Positions 1 to 11,986 of a DNA stretch of 64,000 bases are shown here, piece by piece (the first letter of the stretch is position 1; every line of letters begins with the position of its first letter). A program made the translations under genes and the position numbers. The stretch spans positions 1,860,001-1,924,000 of the forward strand of contig JAJQJQ010000031.1 of NCBI GenBank assembly GCA_028622995.1, given 5' to 3'. Origin of the DNA: Panagrolaimus kolymaensis (taxonomy: Eukaryota > Nematoda > Chromadorea > Rhabditida > Panagrolaimidae). The notes beneath the pieces are model-generated. The model was not told the origin of the DNA and made no database searches. It saw only the letters and a list, made by a program, of their open reading frames with translations.

Positions 1-614
1 TTGCGCATCCAAACTCCAACTCAACAAAATGATTTAATTCCAAAATTTATTCCGAAAATTCATAAAAATGAAATTAAATATTTAATTCTTCGCCATCAAA
101 CTTTGACATTTGAAGAATTTTTATTTTTGGTTCCAACAGCAGAAAAAGTAAATTGCAGTTATTTAATTGTTAAAACTGGAATCAAAAACGACGATGAAAA
201 TGTATGTGTAAGAGATTTAATTCTTTCTATGCCAAAAGCCGTGAACATTAAAATGCTTAGAATGGATGAATCAAATTTTATCAAAGATAATAGTAATTTC
301 CCTGAGGATGAAAATTTGTTTAAAAAATCAACAAAAATTAAAGTTTTGCGGTATACAGGCGTATCAGATATTAATCCATTAGATTTCTCTAAATTTATTA
401 TGGTAATTTTATTCCTTTTTTTTTGTTACAAATAATAATTAGCGATTTTTTGTAGGATAATGCTGCACCGAAAGCTTCCTTTAGTTTTGATTTCTCTCAA
501 AATGTTCCTTCAGAAAGTTTACAAAATTTAAGAGAAGCTAATATAATCCTTATTAAAGCTTGGAAACCATCAAGCGATAAACCTCAAATTCGAATTGGAA
601 CTGTTAATTATTAA
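1..614 (+). CDS. 3' part of an unrecognised protein gene
   Basis: Open at the left edge, so the 5' end and true start lie outside the window. Two exons are visible: 1-402 and 456-614, joined in phase 0 across a 53-bp intron (gtaatt...tgtag), with TAA at 612-614. About 186 residues are visible. They are Lys/Asn/Ile-rich, with alternating short hydrophobic strands (KYLILRH, EEFLFLV, SYLIVK) and a C-terminus ending IRIGTVNY. No catalytic motif, signal peptide or membrane segment is seen. The strand-like pattern resembles the C-terminal FTH/F-box-associated domains expanded in nematodes, but this is only an impression. An AATAAA at 674-679, about 60 bp after the stop, fits a poly(A) signal. Confidence 0.6.
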
Positions 615-998
615 ATAAAAAATGTTTGCCTTTTTTAGGTGTATATTTTTGCTTGTTTACATTATTCCATTGCAATAAAATTTTACTTTAGTTTTAGTTA
701 TTTGTCTTAATTGTTGTTAGTTTAATATTAAATTCGTGTCGCTTTATTTTTTAGTTTTAAAAAGCATAAACATTTTCGAATAAGTAAATCAAAATTTTTT
801 ATTTCGACCTTTTTCTCTTCATTAGTTTTGGCAAAATATTTTGCTATAAACAAAAAAATGATTGTAATTTATTTATTATTTTTAAATAAAAAAAATTTTT
901 CTTTGAATTAAAATTCTTGTTTAAAAAATGCCAATTAAAAAAATTCAAAATATTTTTTATAAAACACCGGTTTAAACTTTAAACAAAGAATAAATAAA
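615..998. other. Intergenic, convergent gene ends
   Basis: AT-rich spacer between the stop of the left-edge gene (+) and the stop of the CDC50 gene (-). It holds AATAAA at 674-679 for the plus-strand gene and T/A runs that may serve the minus-strand gene. No supported gene. Confidence 0.7.
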
Positions 999-2461
999 TT
1001 AAAAATGTTTTGCAACTTGGCTCAATTTTTTGTCAAGACCTGCACATGGACAACATTCAACCACAACTAAAAATATTGTAGCAAAAAATAATCCCACTGC
1101 AGTAATTAAAAATGCCATGGGTAAAAAATAATTTTTAGGTCCTATTGGACTTTCCACAGCTATTATAAATCGCTTTTTTCCTTTAAAATCTGATACTAGG
1201 TAATCTGAAATTCAAGGGTTTGAAAAGATTTTTTAAATACTAAAGCTTACTGTAATTAATTAGTAAAGTATATGTTCCATTTGGAAGTCCATCATTAAAT
1301 ATATCATTTGCAGTATTAAGGACACGATAAATTTTTCGAAAATGTGGCAACGCCGCAGTTTGCATCCAAATCATAAAATCAAAATTTTGAAATCCTATTC
1401 CCCCTTCGGTATCATTCAAAGTGCAAACATGCTTGGGCCATGATGGAGGTTGTGCGGTATTATTAAAAGCATCACAAAAATTACCATTTATTGGATAAGA
1501 AGGATTAACATATTTTTTTCTTACATTGTCATCGAGGATTCCTATCGTGGTCCAAGGAACATTAATTTCTGTATCATTAAAATGGTATTTAAGTATAAAA
1601 GAGTCTAAAAAATACATTAGTATTTAAATAATTTTCGTAATAGGACAAATTTTACCATTAAAAAGTGAATTTGCTACTGCTCCACATGGAACGATTGGAA
1701 TTTTTTTTCCATTTGAATCAAGTATATAATTCTTTTTTGAATCCTCTTTATATTTAAAAGGTTGACAATCTTCCACTATACTTAAATCTTTACCCAAAAG
1801 TTGTTCATCATTTCTTGAGCGAAAGTATAATCGCATATTTTGATAATAATTATCCATGCCATAATAAAATTGAACAGTCCCCTATAAAATTTGCATATTT
1901 AACAAAATTATTGTTTTTAGATTTAGTAACAGAAAAAAAACTTACATTATAAGTGCTTGTAAGATTAATTTTATATAAACATTTTAAAGTGTCATTATTA
2001 TTATTTGTTGAATCTATCAACCATGAAACTGCATCATCGCCTCTAAATAAGTAACTTAAATAATTTACAACACCGTCATTATCGGTTGCATTTAATTTGG
2101 TGCAATCTGTGTAATCGATTATGTGCTCACGAGCTAAAAAAATCCATTCATAATTTTAAGTATCAAAGCAACAAAAAAATGTTTTACCTGCATTGACAGC
2201 TAAAAATAGCACCGATCCAAATACAACTAAAGTAATTTCTAATATTACAATAATTACAATTCCAACTCTTAATGTTAATAATGGACGATAACCAACGAGT
2301 TTTTGTTGAAGAAATGGAGTATCTAAAAAATTTTGAAATTTCAAAAAGTGTTCATTAATTATAATATTAAATTTCTTACCTATTGGTTTATTCTTTTTTC
2401 CCCGCCTTCGAATATGAGGTAAATCTTCGGAATCTAAATTTCTACTAAATATTCGCCTCAT
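999..2461 (-). CDS. CDC50/TMEM30 family P4-ATPase (flippase) subunit
   Basis: CDC50 proteins are the obligate non-catalytic partners of P4-ATPase phospholipid flippases, needed for ER exit and activity. Exons in transcription order: 2461-2380, 2322-2188, 2133-1946, 1881-1656, 1604-1251 and 1204-999, giving about 396 aa. Family landmarks appear in order: DTPFLQQKL before the first membrane helix ([19 protein letters not shown]), DYTDC, a [10 protein letters not shown] block, [46 protein letters not shown], and a second helix ([19 protein letters not shown]). This is the usual two-helix topology with a large Cys-containing exoplasmic loop. The first intron (2323-2379) is 57 nt, so it reads through in frame. 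The start is uncertain: 2461 is the nearest Met, but an in-frame Met at 2650 would add a Gln/Lys-rich extension. Divergent from the CNG channel gene. Confidence 0.93.
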
Positions 2462-3979
2462 GATGCCATATAAAAATTTTTGAGATGCTGCTGCAGTCAC
2501 TCTTATTTTTCCTCTTTCATTTTTTTTATTCTTCTTCTTCCTTTTCTTTGGTTGTGGTAGTTGCTGTTGCTGCTCCTTCTTTAGCAAACATTGAAAAAAA
2601 ATAAAACTAAAATAATCGATTGATAAGAAAAACAATTCATACAACAGCAAGCTTTTTTCGATAGTTTATGGTTTTTGGTTGTCGGTGATGAATAATAATC
2701 GATGAAATTTCTTATTTTTTTGTTTGTTTTATTTTGTTTTACAAAAATACGCACATCAAAAATAACTATAGAAATAACCGAAAAAAAGAATAGGTGACAA
2801 ACTACAACCAAAAAACCAGCTTAAATTTATTTGTTTAACACTTTTGTGAAGTGTAAAATAACAAAAGCAAATCACAAAATACAACGACAAAAAAATCTTC
2901 TTGGATCATCAAAAAAAGCAGCATCCGTGATTTTTCTTAAATAAAATTTCACAAGAAAAAAAAATCCAGTTGAATGCAAATTTTTTAATGTTTTAAAAAA
3001 TCCTTTAAAGTTTAAAACTAAAAAAATTATGACTTTTTATTTTGTAAAAAGGTGAAAAAAAAGGGAGAGAGTAACTCCTAATTATATACTTTTGACGGAA
3101 GCACCAGAAAAAAAGAAGAAAAAAATAATAGTCGCTGAGGTAACACCAAAAACTTTAAAAAAAGCAAAGCAGCATAAAAAAAAGTAAATATTATTTATCC
3201 ATTTTTAACTCTTCCTCATACCCTTTTTTATACTTCTTCTATGTCTGTTGTAGTCAAAAGTATGAATCTCTCTCGCTTGCTTGAAGCTTAATTAACTATA
3301 TATTTTCATCATTTTTTGAATAAAAAAGGGAATTTGTCTGTCTGACTTCCTTCTTTTATCACCTTGACTAACTTTAATATTACCTTTACCATCTTTTTTG
3401 TCTGTGGCGGTGGTGGTAATTATTTATATACATATCTCATAGTTAAATGTAACATTTTTAAATACCGGATGCGAATGTATAAAAAAAACTACCGCCATTA
3501 TTTTTTTGGACAAACTTGTTGCCATCTTTCATTCACTCTTTTTTGTCGTTTATTAAACATTTTATGAATGAATAATGGCAAAGTTGATTGCGTGAATATC
3601 AATAATTAATATTTTTATATTTAAAAAAATTATAATATCTTTTTTTGAACGGAAAGTCGTGTCCTTTTTTCGATCTATAAAGTTTCTTTCCCGTTTTTTT
3701 CTTCTTCTTCAAAGAAGCTTGCTTCTTTTTTCTTTTTTATGTAACATTTTTTTTCTTGTTGCTATACGTGAGCCTTAAGGGCTCGCTTTATCTTGGCGCA
3801 TGAAATTTTTTTTTGCTGATGAAACATTATTTATTTTGGCAAGCAAATTACTATTATAATAATTCGAGCAAATTTATAAATAAAACAAAAATTGTGTAAG
3901 TTATTTTTATTAAACGCATTTATTAAATTTGACTAATGCGTTTTTTACTTTTTTTTAAATGCGTTTTTAGATTTCTAAA
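2462..3979. promoter_or_regulatory. Divergent intergenic region, CDC50 / CNG channel
   Basis: About 1.5 kb between two divergently transcribed genes, so it must carry both promoters. It is AT-rich with long A or T runs. No conserved ORF, RNA gene or clear TATA box was recognised. A trans-splice-like acceptor (gcgtttttag, ending at 3970) lies 9 bp before the channel ATG. Part of 2462-2650 may be coding if the CDC50 gene starts upstream. Confidence 0.55.
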
Positions 3980-6900
3980 ATGTCAAAATATGATAAATCA
4001 CATGACCCACAAAAGCATCGGCATCGATCGTTTAATAATACCCGGATTATCTCAGCTCCTCCACGTAGACGTTCTATTATTGGGCCAGATTTTCCTGTTA
4101 TTGAAATTACAACTCAACACGCTGAAGAAGAAGATAGGCTTCATCGAACATTATATAGATTACCAGGCGATGCAAGAGGAAGCACAGAAAGTATGGAAAA
4201 AATTGATTTTGATGTGCCACAACAAAATGTAAATCAAAATCCATCGACCAGTGAAGTTAGATTGGATCCAAGTGAACTTGAAAGGTTTGCTCGTCGAAGA
4301 ACTTCAAATCTTCGAATGCAAGATATAATAAAAAAGAAAATATTAATACCTATGGCTGATGTTGATAGAAGACCTGAAATTAGTACTTCTAGTCTCAGAA
4401 GAGCGTCTTTTGATGCCAGTGCCAAATCTATGGCAGGGATAGTAAAAGAAATCGTTGATGAGGCGAATGGTATAAATTCTAAAATTGAATCTATTCCAAT
4501 GCAAAATATGGGTTCATCAAGATCGATTGATACGCCATTAAGTGCTTCAAGTAGACGATTTGCGAATCTAGCAAAAGTAAACCAAAAATATGTTTCCAAA
4601 AACTAACTTTTTAAAATTTTATTTTTAGAGTATAACTTTGCTAACCAGTCGATCGAGAGTTGGAGATTCATCACCATCAAATCCAAATATTCAAGAACAA
4701 AATGCATTTTTTAATAAATATGGAATCAATAGCAACAACAATAATAATTCTCAAAACCACCATCCAAATCCCCAAAATAATAGCAGCAGTGGAGAAATTC
4801 TGAGCACTGTCGCTCCAGCGCCTTTGTGTCGAATACAAAAAATAAAAAATTTGTTTAAATTTGCTTGGAAGGAATTAGTCATTGATTCCAGCAACGATTC
4901 ATATTATTATTGGTTGGGAATTATTTCATTTGCATATTTATATAATTTATTGGTAAACCTAATTTTTTTCTCTCAAAAATTTGCATAATTTTTTTATATA
5001 TTTTTTTTAGTTTGTAATATTCCGATGCGTATTTTTTGAATATGATTTAGATTATTATTGGACGATATGCTTTGTAATAACGGATATATTTTGTGATATG
5101 CTTTATGTTGGGGATATATATGTTCGATCTAGAACAGGATATTTGGATCAAGGTTTATTAGTGAGAGATGTCGCAAAAATTGTTAAAGCATATAAAAAAA
5201 CTTATACAGCATATATGGATTTTATAAGTGTTTTTCCTGCCGATTATGTTCTTGAAGCTATTGCAACCACGCCTAAACCAATTTTAAGATTTAATCGTTT
5301 ATTAAAATTAGATCGAATTCAATCTTTTATTAGTGCCACGGAAACTAGGTAAATAAATGCTAGCTTTTTTGAGGAAAATGTCGGTTGCATTTACGGAAAG
5401 TAAATAATGTTTCAGAATTGCTGTGCCAAATGCATTTCGAATTTTTTGTGTTATTTCTTATATTATTGTTTTAATTCATTGGAATGCATGCATATATTTT
5501 TGTGTTTCACAATTAGTTGGAATTGGTTCAGATGGTTGGGTTTATGGATCTAAAAATACTCAAAGCTTGCCAGCGTCAGTCAAATTTTGACAGTAAACAG
5601 AAACTTTAACTAACAAAAACAATTTTTAGAGGCGTTGAAGATACTATGTATCGCCGATATGTTTACAGCTTTTATTGGTCTATGTTAATTCTAACAACCA
5701 TTGGCGAAGTTCCTGGTCCAGTTCAAAATGTTGAATTTGCTTTTGTTACTATGGATTTAATGTGTGGTGTTTTAATTTTTGCCACCATTGTCGGAAATGT
5801 AGGCAGCATGATTTCAAATATGAGTGCAGCAAGAACGGATTTTCAATCACGCGTTGATGGAATTAAACAATATATGGATTTAAGAAAAGTTAGCAAACAT
5901 GTAAGTATTAAAATTCAGAGGCACTAAAACTTTTTAAAAATTATTTATATTTGTAGTTAGAAGTTCGAGTAATTAAATGGTTTGATTATTTATGGGCTAA
6001 TAAACAATCCCTAGCGGACCAACAAGCTTTAAAAGTTTTACCTGATAAATTACAAGCGGAAATTGCAATGCATGTTCATTTTGAAACTTTAAGAAAAGTT
6101 AGAATTTTTCAAGTAAGCTATTTTCAAAAAAAAATTGGCTATAGAAAGAAAATTTTTAGGATTGTGAAGCTGGATTATTAGCAGAGTTGGTACTGAAACT
6201 TAAACTTCAGGTGCAAACAGTCGTTTTTAGAAACTGTTTGGAAAGATAAAGTTTTTTTGTAGGTATTTAGTCCTGGAGATTATGTATGTCGAAAAGGTGA
6301 TATTGGAAGAGAAATGTACATAGTTAAACGAGGTCGATTGGAAGTTGTGGCAGATGATGGAATAACCACATTCGCAACTTTACAAGAAGGTTCTGTATTT
6401 GGAGAATTGAGTATTTTAAACATCGCAGGTACTAATATTATTTTTGATGATAAAATCTTATACAATAATTTTGTTAGGAAGCAAACAAGGTAATCGTCGA
6501 TCAGCCAATATTCGATCAGTTGGATATTCCGATCTTTTTGCTTTGAGTAAAAATGACCTTTGGGAAGCTTTACGAGAATATCCTGAAGCAAGACATATGC
6601 TAATTCAAAAAGTAGTTCTTTTTTTTTATTTTGGAAAAAATTAAATTGAAAATGCTAATTTTAAGGGAAGAGATTTGCTTCGAAAAGACAATCTCTTGGA
6701 TGAAAGTGCGCCACATGAAAATAAAACAGCTGAAGAATTGGCGCTAGAATTACAGCATCAACTAACAATTATGCAAACTAGGTTCAATTAAAATTGTAGA
6801 AAACTTCTCTAAAAAAGTTATTGTTTTTTAGAATGGCTAAATTACTTGCAGAACAAACAAATCATAATACTAAGTTACAACATCGAGTAAAATACCTTGA

Positions 6901-7081
6901 ATCAAGATTGGGAAAATATGAAAATTTACAACTTGGAAGAGATAAAAGTGGAAATATAGTTTATTTTGAAAAAACTGTGGTTTATCATGAACCTTCTCCT
7001 CAAAGAGCTAATAATAATTTAAATCCAAATATCTCTTTGGATATCGATGACGATGAAGAAGAGGATGACGAAGATGATTAA
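3980..7081 (+). CDS. tax-4: Cyclic-nucleotide-gated cation channel, TAX-4-like alpha subunit
   Basis: CNG channels turn cGMP into membrane current in sensory cilia. Eleven exons: 3980-4576, 4629-4952, 5011-5348, 5416-5574, 5630-5900, 5957-6112, 6160-6210, 6263-6428, 6478-6611, 6666-6781 and 6832-7081; 853 aa. After a polar, Ser/Arg-rich N-terminus come S1-S6, a pore with the alpha-type filter TTIGE, the hallmark [20 protein letters not shown] of S6, the C-linker ([12 protein letters not shown]), and a cyclic-nucleotide-binding fold with the phosphate-cassette FGELSIL and nearby [12 protein letters not shown]. The C-terminus is a coiled-coil leucine zipper and an acidic Asp/Glu tail. Every S6-to-CNBD block is close to C. 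elegans TAX-4. CNG-3 or another alpha paralogue is the main alternative; the beta subunit TAX-2 is unlikely. Only 602 bp separates it from the DHHC gene. AATAAA lies at 7085-7090. Confidence 0.92.
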
Positions 7082-7673
7082 AAAAATAAAAATAAAAATT
7101 TATAAAAACTCTTCTTGACTACTATGTTTATGACTCACATAATTGCGCAAAAAAATGTCAAACACATACATACTTGAAAAATTACTTTTTTAGTTTTTAT
7201 TAATGCGAAAGAAAGAAAAAAATGAGTTCATAAAAGGAAGTTAGTTATTATACATACTTTTGCGACAAAGAAAGAAAAAAAGTTGAAGAAAAAAACTTAA
7301 AAATTTCTCGAATGGAAATAACAGACATTCCCTTGACGATGATGAATCAGTGGGGTTTTTTTTTGGTTTTACTTTTCTTCAAAATGGAAAAAAGCTGTTG
7401 CTACTTTTTTTTGTGTTTGTTGAAAAGTATATTACCATAACAACATTGTTACTACTTATTGAAATAGAAAGTTTTATCTTTTAGCTCTTTAATAAATTTA
7501 CTTTAGATTACATTTTAGTTTAAAAAAAAGTATGCAGATTTTTTTGATGAGTAAAAATTGTTTGAGTTCGAGTGCGTTTTTTTAGTTTCGTGTTTGCTTA
7601 TCTAAATATGTATTTTTTTTCTGATCGATTAGTCGGAAGAAGTTATTCAATAATTTTTTTCTTTATTATAGTC
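7082..7673. other. Intergenic, CNG channel to DHHC gene
   Basis: About 590 bp of AT-rich spacer in a same-strand arrangement. AATAAA at 7085-7090 serves the upstream gene. A trans-splice-like acceptor (ttattatag) ends 3 bp before the next ATG. No gene is seen. Confidence 0.6.
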
Positions 7674-9319
7674 ATGAACTCATCCTTGCGGAGCTGCATT
7701 CGATGTGTAACGAACATTGGTCGATGGATTCCCGTTGTATTTGTTACAGGTGTATGTGGATGGGTATTATATGCATATAATTTTGTATTTATTTTTGGTA
7801 CGTCCTAACACCATTTTTTCTTTGCTAAATAATACACCGAGTTTTTTTTAGGTTCAATAGAGCTGCTGGCTCATAGAATAATATTATTCATAGTCTTTCA
7901 TTTACTATTTTTTATGTTTGTTTGGTCTTATTTTATGACGATTTTCACTCGAGTTCAACCCCCGCCAGAAAAGTTTCAACTTAAAAATGAAGTTATTGAT
8001 GAATTGAGAACAGCCGAAAGCCCACAAGCTTTTAATGATATTTTGAAGAGATTTGTCTTATCTGAATCATTACCCATTCGAACTTTTGATACTAGAGGAT
8101 GTGAGTTATTTTTAACTGCTTTCAAAAAACTTATGTTTTGGTACTCTTTTTAGATATAAGATTCTGCGCAAAATGTGATAGTATTAAACCCGATCGAGCT
8201 TGCCATTGTTCATTTTGTGATAAATGTGTTTTGTAAGTTTATAACTTTCAACTTTCCTGAATATATGCAAATTTATTTTCACCATTTTTAGAAAATATGA
8301 TCATCATTGCATTTGGGTGAATACTTGTGTAAACTTTTGTAATTATAAATATTTCATTCTTTTCCTTGGTTATGGCTTCTTGTTATGCTTATTTGGATTA
8401 GGAACTTTGTTATCTCCTTTCATAGCCATTTGGCGTCATAGTACTCGAGGAGGCGACATCGAATTATTATTCTTATTTTTGGTTTCTGGCATGTTTGGTT
8501 TATCTTTAGCTTGCTTATTTTTCTTTCATTTATATTTAATTGCAAGAAATCGATCTACCATAGGTTTGAAAAACTTTATTTTTTGTTTCTTTTTTTAATT
8601 TTGAATTTGTTTAGAAACGGTTCGACCACCAATTTTGGAAGGTGGTCCCCAAGAAAATGCATATGATCATGGAATATTATTTAATTATCGACAAGTATTT
8701 GGCAGTAATCCATGGAAATGGTTTTTACCCATTTCTTCAAGGTTAGTTTTTTTGCGATAGAAAAAAAAAGAAAGAATATATATTCTCACAGAAAATTGTT
8801 AGTCATTTTTTGTTTTTACCCTTCAGCGTTGGAACCGGTGTAATTTTTCCTCTTGCATCTGATTCCCTTCATCGTTATGCCTATAATGATTTGGATATGA
8901 TGGAAAATGGAAAAGCATCATCTTCAACAGCGAATAATAATCCAAATCATACAACTGTCTAAAAAATTAAAATTATTTTGCTGAATTCTCAAACTTTTTT
9001 GCTTATAAACAAACTCACAAACACACACATATTTTTTTTGTTAGTTAGTTTTTTTAATTACCTTTTGTTTTTTCCACCATATAAAAAAGCTTTAAATTTT
9101 AGAAAATCCAATTTTTATTTATTTTTGATTATTTTCAGTATCGGTAATGGCATTTCATATCAAATTAATAAACGTCAACAACAACAACAGCCACGGGATG
9201 ATCGATATTTTTTATTATCTGCTGCTGATCCTTTATTAGCTAACGAAGATAACGATAATCAATCTGGGGATGATTCAGATAATGGTCATCGAGTTCATGA
9301 TGCTAGTTTAATTGTATAA
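7674..9319 (+). CDS. DHHC-type protein S-palmitoyltransferase with two alternative last exons
   Basis: A membrane enzyme that attaches palmitate to cysteines of cytoplasmic proteins. Shared exons: 7674-7797, 7852-8100, 8154-8232, 8292-8563 and 8615-8741. Two helices precede the zinc-binding cysteine-rich domain ([19 protein letters not shown]), which ends in the catalytic DHHC followed by [15 protein letters not shown]; the usual Pro after DHHC is Ile. Two more helices follow, then an [10 protein letters not shown] segment that resembles the post-helix region of ZDHHC15/20. Two last exons join the same donor in phase: 8827-8962 (328 aa, Asn/Ser-rich tail) and 9139-9319 (343 aa, Gln-run and acidic tail). 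Both begin with the same S-[VI]-G-x-G-[VI] pattern, so they look like a duplicated exon. The start at 7674 was chosen because a trans-splice acceptor lies directly before it. Confidence 0.92.
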
Positions 9320-9899
9320 AATCAAATCACTTTTTTTTATTATTATTTGTATAAATTTATTTTGTGTTTGATTGTTGTTTCTTCCTGCAATCTTCTTGAT
9401 TATTACTTTTTTTTGCGGGTATATTAATTGTTTTCTCTTTCAAATAAAAAGAACCCAACTTTTTATTTTATTTTTACGAGATAAATAGCAAAATTTGTTT
9501 TTACTTTTTGGATTTTGTTTGTTTAATAAATTTTAAAATTTTTGACCTATGTTTTTATCATTAAAAAAAATACCGATTTCTAAAAAAAGATTAAAGGGCA
9601 TTTATTTGCTAAAGCTCCATAAAATCATTTTATCTCTTCGATTGAGAGTAGGTTGGAATTGTAGTTTATCGATAAGCATAATGAATAACAAAAAAATTTT
9701 TTACCATTGGTACCTGGAAGGCATGGTTTCGTTGGAAAAGTATTTGTACAAAAAATATTCAATGGACTAAGTGATTACTTTCAAGTGTTTACGCTTTTTC
9801 ACTCACCATGGATGACCTAGTATAGCAAACTTTGGCTTTTATTTTTCTATTGCTATAATTGGAACATATTTTTACCATCTTCTATTGACATTTATTATT
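9320..9899. other. Intergenic, DHHC to BTB gene
   Basis: About 580 bp, AT-rich. A 73-codon open frame at 9549-9770 lacks composition or splice support and is not called. Nothing else is recognised. Confidence 0.5.
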
Positions 9900-10953
9900 A
9901 TGGCGGCTAGAATTTCGTCTAATTCTGTAAGTTTTATTTAAAAATATGTAAGTATATTTTCAACTTTATTTTTTAGACAAATATTTATAATTTTGAAAAA
10001 GAATGGATATTTGGAAAAGCGTTTTTAAAACATAGGTCATTCAGTAATCATTATCCAGTCCATAGTTGTCCAGATATTCAATATTCATTCGTTTTATCCC
10101 ATTGCCCTGAATTTACTGTAGTAAATGGTTTTGATCTTTATGCTCGTTTTAAGCTTAACTTTCCTGTAAATAAAACTATTCGAGCAAATTATTCAATTGA
10201 AGTTCCATCGATTAAGTTTAAAAAAAATATTTCATCACTTTATGAAACATCCGGAATAAATGATACTCATTGCTTCAATCATAAGAAAATTTGTGACGAT
10301 ATAAAGGGACGATATATAAGTTTGATTGTTAAAGGAACATTTGAAGTCAAACCTAAAGTTGTTCCCGCTGTTAATGTAGTTGAATATAATCTTAAATATG
10401 ATTTAAAGCTTATTATTGGTGATCGTTCGATTAATGTTAGTTTTAGTAAAAAAAAAACTAATTACTAAAAATTTTCAATTTTTAGGTTCATAAATTTTTT
10501 ATCAGCAAAAAGTTTTCAAAATTGGGTGCTTTATTTGAAACAGGAAACAATGAAATTAATATTAAAGATTATCCTTTCGTTGTTGTCAATGCAGCTGTCG
10601 CTTATGCTTATGATTATCCTCTTCCAAAAAATCTCGAAAACGAAAGTTTGATCCAACTTATTAAATTTGCTGAAGATTATGGAATCGATAATCTTAAAGT
10701 AAGTCATAAATCAATTTTCCCATAGTTTTAAAACTGTTTTGCATTTTAGGAAAAAGTTGAAATGATTCTCGGAGAAAAAATTGATGATTCAAATTGTATT
10801 GAAATTGCAAAAACTTCAAACATTTTAAATATTCCAAATCTCAAAAGAAAATCCATCGATTTTCTTGTCAAAGAAAAGAAAGCAAAAAACTCAAAAATTG
10901 ATTTCATGAGTTTGGATGATTCAATTATTAGAGAAATGTTCGAAAAGCTCTAA
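9900..10953 (+). CDS. BTB/POZ-domain protein with a MATH-like N-terminal half
   Basis: Exons 9900-9926, 9977-10435, 10486-10698 and 10750-10953 give 300 aa. The C-terminal half is a BTB fold: DLKLIIGDRSINVHKFFISKKF (about residues 147-167), then an acidic/hydrophobic strand pair, YPLPKNLENESLIQLIKFAEDYGIDNLK, and a short BACK-like helical tail. The N-terminal half has the strand pattern and Trp/Cys spacing of a TRAF/MATH domain (EKEWIFGKAF, DIQYSFVLSHCP, DLYARFKLNF), so this may be a divergent BATH protein. In worms such proteins are commonly substrate adaptors of CUL-3 ubiquitin ligases. The first exon codes only nine residues. AATAAA lies at 11047-11052. A decayed partial copy of exons 3-4 lies at 17440-17825. 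Confidence 0.8.
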
Positions 10954-11547
10954 AAAATGTTTTTATTTTATTTAAGTTATCTCACAAATATTCAAAACTC
11001 TATGTCTCATTATGTTTTCTTTCTTTTTTTTGTTTAGTTACAAAGTAATAAAATTCTATGATATTTACTTGCTTTAAACTATCACTTAGAAGTTTGAAAA
11101 TTACAAAATATATTTTATGGTTGTTGTTTTCCTCAAAACGAACATAATAAACACTGTGTTTTCTTATCAATTTTTCTTAAAGTCAAGTTACCAAAAAGTT
11201 TTATATGCATACATGTAGTTTGACTTGACGACCTTTAGTTGATGATATTTTCTACAATTTTACAATGTATGACTATTAAATTCAATGGGATTTTTTATAA
11301 TAATCTAAAGGATACGGAATGTCCCCATACCATTTAATTCAACAAAGAATTTTTTTGATTAAAAGCTAAAAGTTTTGAAAGAATTTTTTTTATTGTTTGG
11401 TATTAAAATATGTATGCTACAAAACAACGAGCTACACTTTTTTTAAAAACCAGAAAATTTTCAGTAAAAGATGAATCTATTTGATAACCTTTCTCATAAA
11501 CTTTTTCTTTATATGGTTTGTTTGGTCTTTCCAGTAAATTATTTTCA
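10954..11547. other. Intergenic, BTB gene to secreted peptide gene
   Basis: About 600 bp of AT-rich spacer with the BTB poly(A) signal at 11047-11052. No further gene is recognised. Confidence 0.5.
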
Positions 11548-11555
11548 TATAAAAG
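11548..11555 (+). promoter_or_regulatory. TATA box of the cysteine-rich peptide gene
   Basis: TATAAAAG, 57-64 bp upstream of the ATG at 11612, in a good position for a core promoter. TATA boxes are uncommon upstream of the other genes here, so this hints at strong tissue-restricted expression. Confidence 0.5.
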
Positions 11556-11611
11556 CAAAAATTTGATAGTTAGAAGACATATTTTCCAGTGTTTTCAAGG
11601 ATTTCTGAAAC

Positions 11612-11986
11612 ATGAAGTCTCTTTATATCTTTCTTGTTGTTAGTTTATTTGTTGTCTATTGGTTAGATGCTTTTATCATTCCTGAACAAGTATGGATTGA
11701 TTTTGAAAAATAATGAAAAAAAAAGGGATCACGTTGTTTTTTAGATGCAACTAAAACAAATGTCTGATTCAATAAAAGAAAAGTTCGGGGGATCCGATGT
11801 AAGCTTTTTTTTCTTAAATTCTTGGCATAGAAAGTTTTAGATATTTGATTATCGGTCTTTTAGATTTCAAGCAAAGATTAGACATGTTATGCTTGCCCCT
11901 TTAATGGTCCTGGTAATTGTTGCGTAGAAGAACATCATTATAATTTTTGTTGCTTCGACATGATTTCAAACTGCACTTGCGCTTGA
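11612..11986 (+). CDS. Small secreted cysteine-rich peptide
   Basis: A three-exon gene too short for ordinary ORF calling: 11612-11689, 11745-11798 and 11882-11986, predicted 78 aa. The first 20 residues form a clear signal peptide (MKSLY, a Leu/Val/Phe core, cleavage likely after WLDA). A short charged propeptide-like segment follows. The third exon carries all eight cysteines in 32 residues, in the pattern C-x2-C-x7-CC-x8-CC-x7-C-x-C, and ends almost at once (CTCA stop). The acceptor is the weak point. The strongest-looking site (tcttttag, ending 11863) would meet a TAG after five codons, whereas the AG at 11880-11881 keeps the cysteine frame open. Either the downstream AG is used or the gene is damaged or regulated. 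A knottin-like extracellular or gland peptide is a reasonable guess; no family was recognised. Confidence 0.6.

Noticed and set aside
4234..4599. 121-codon open frame antisense to CNG exon 1
   Set aside because: It is the mirror of the Ser/Arg/Asp-rich coding exon and has no splice or promoter support of its own.
7572..7673. Upstream in-frame Met extending the DHHC protein by 34 residues
   Set aside because: The extension is Phe/Tyr low complexity and a trans-splice-like acceptor sits directly before the Met at 7674.
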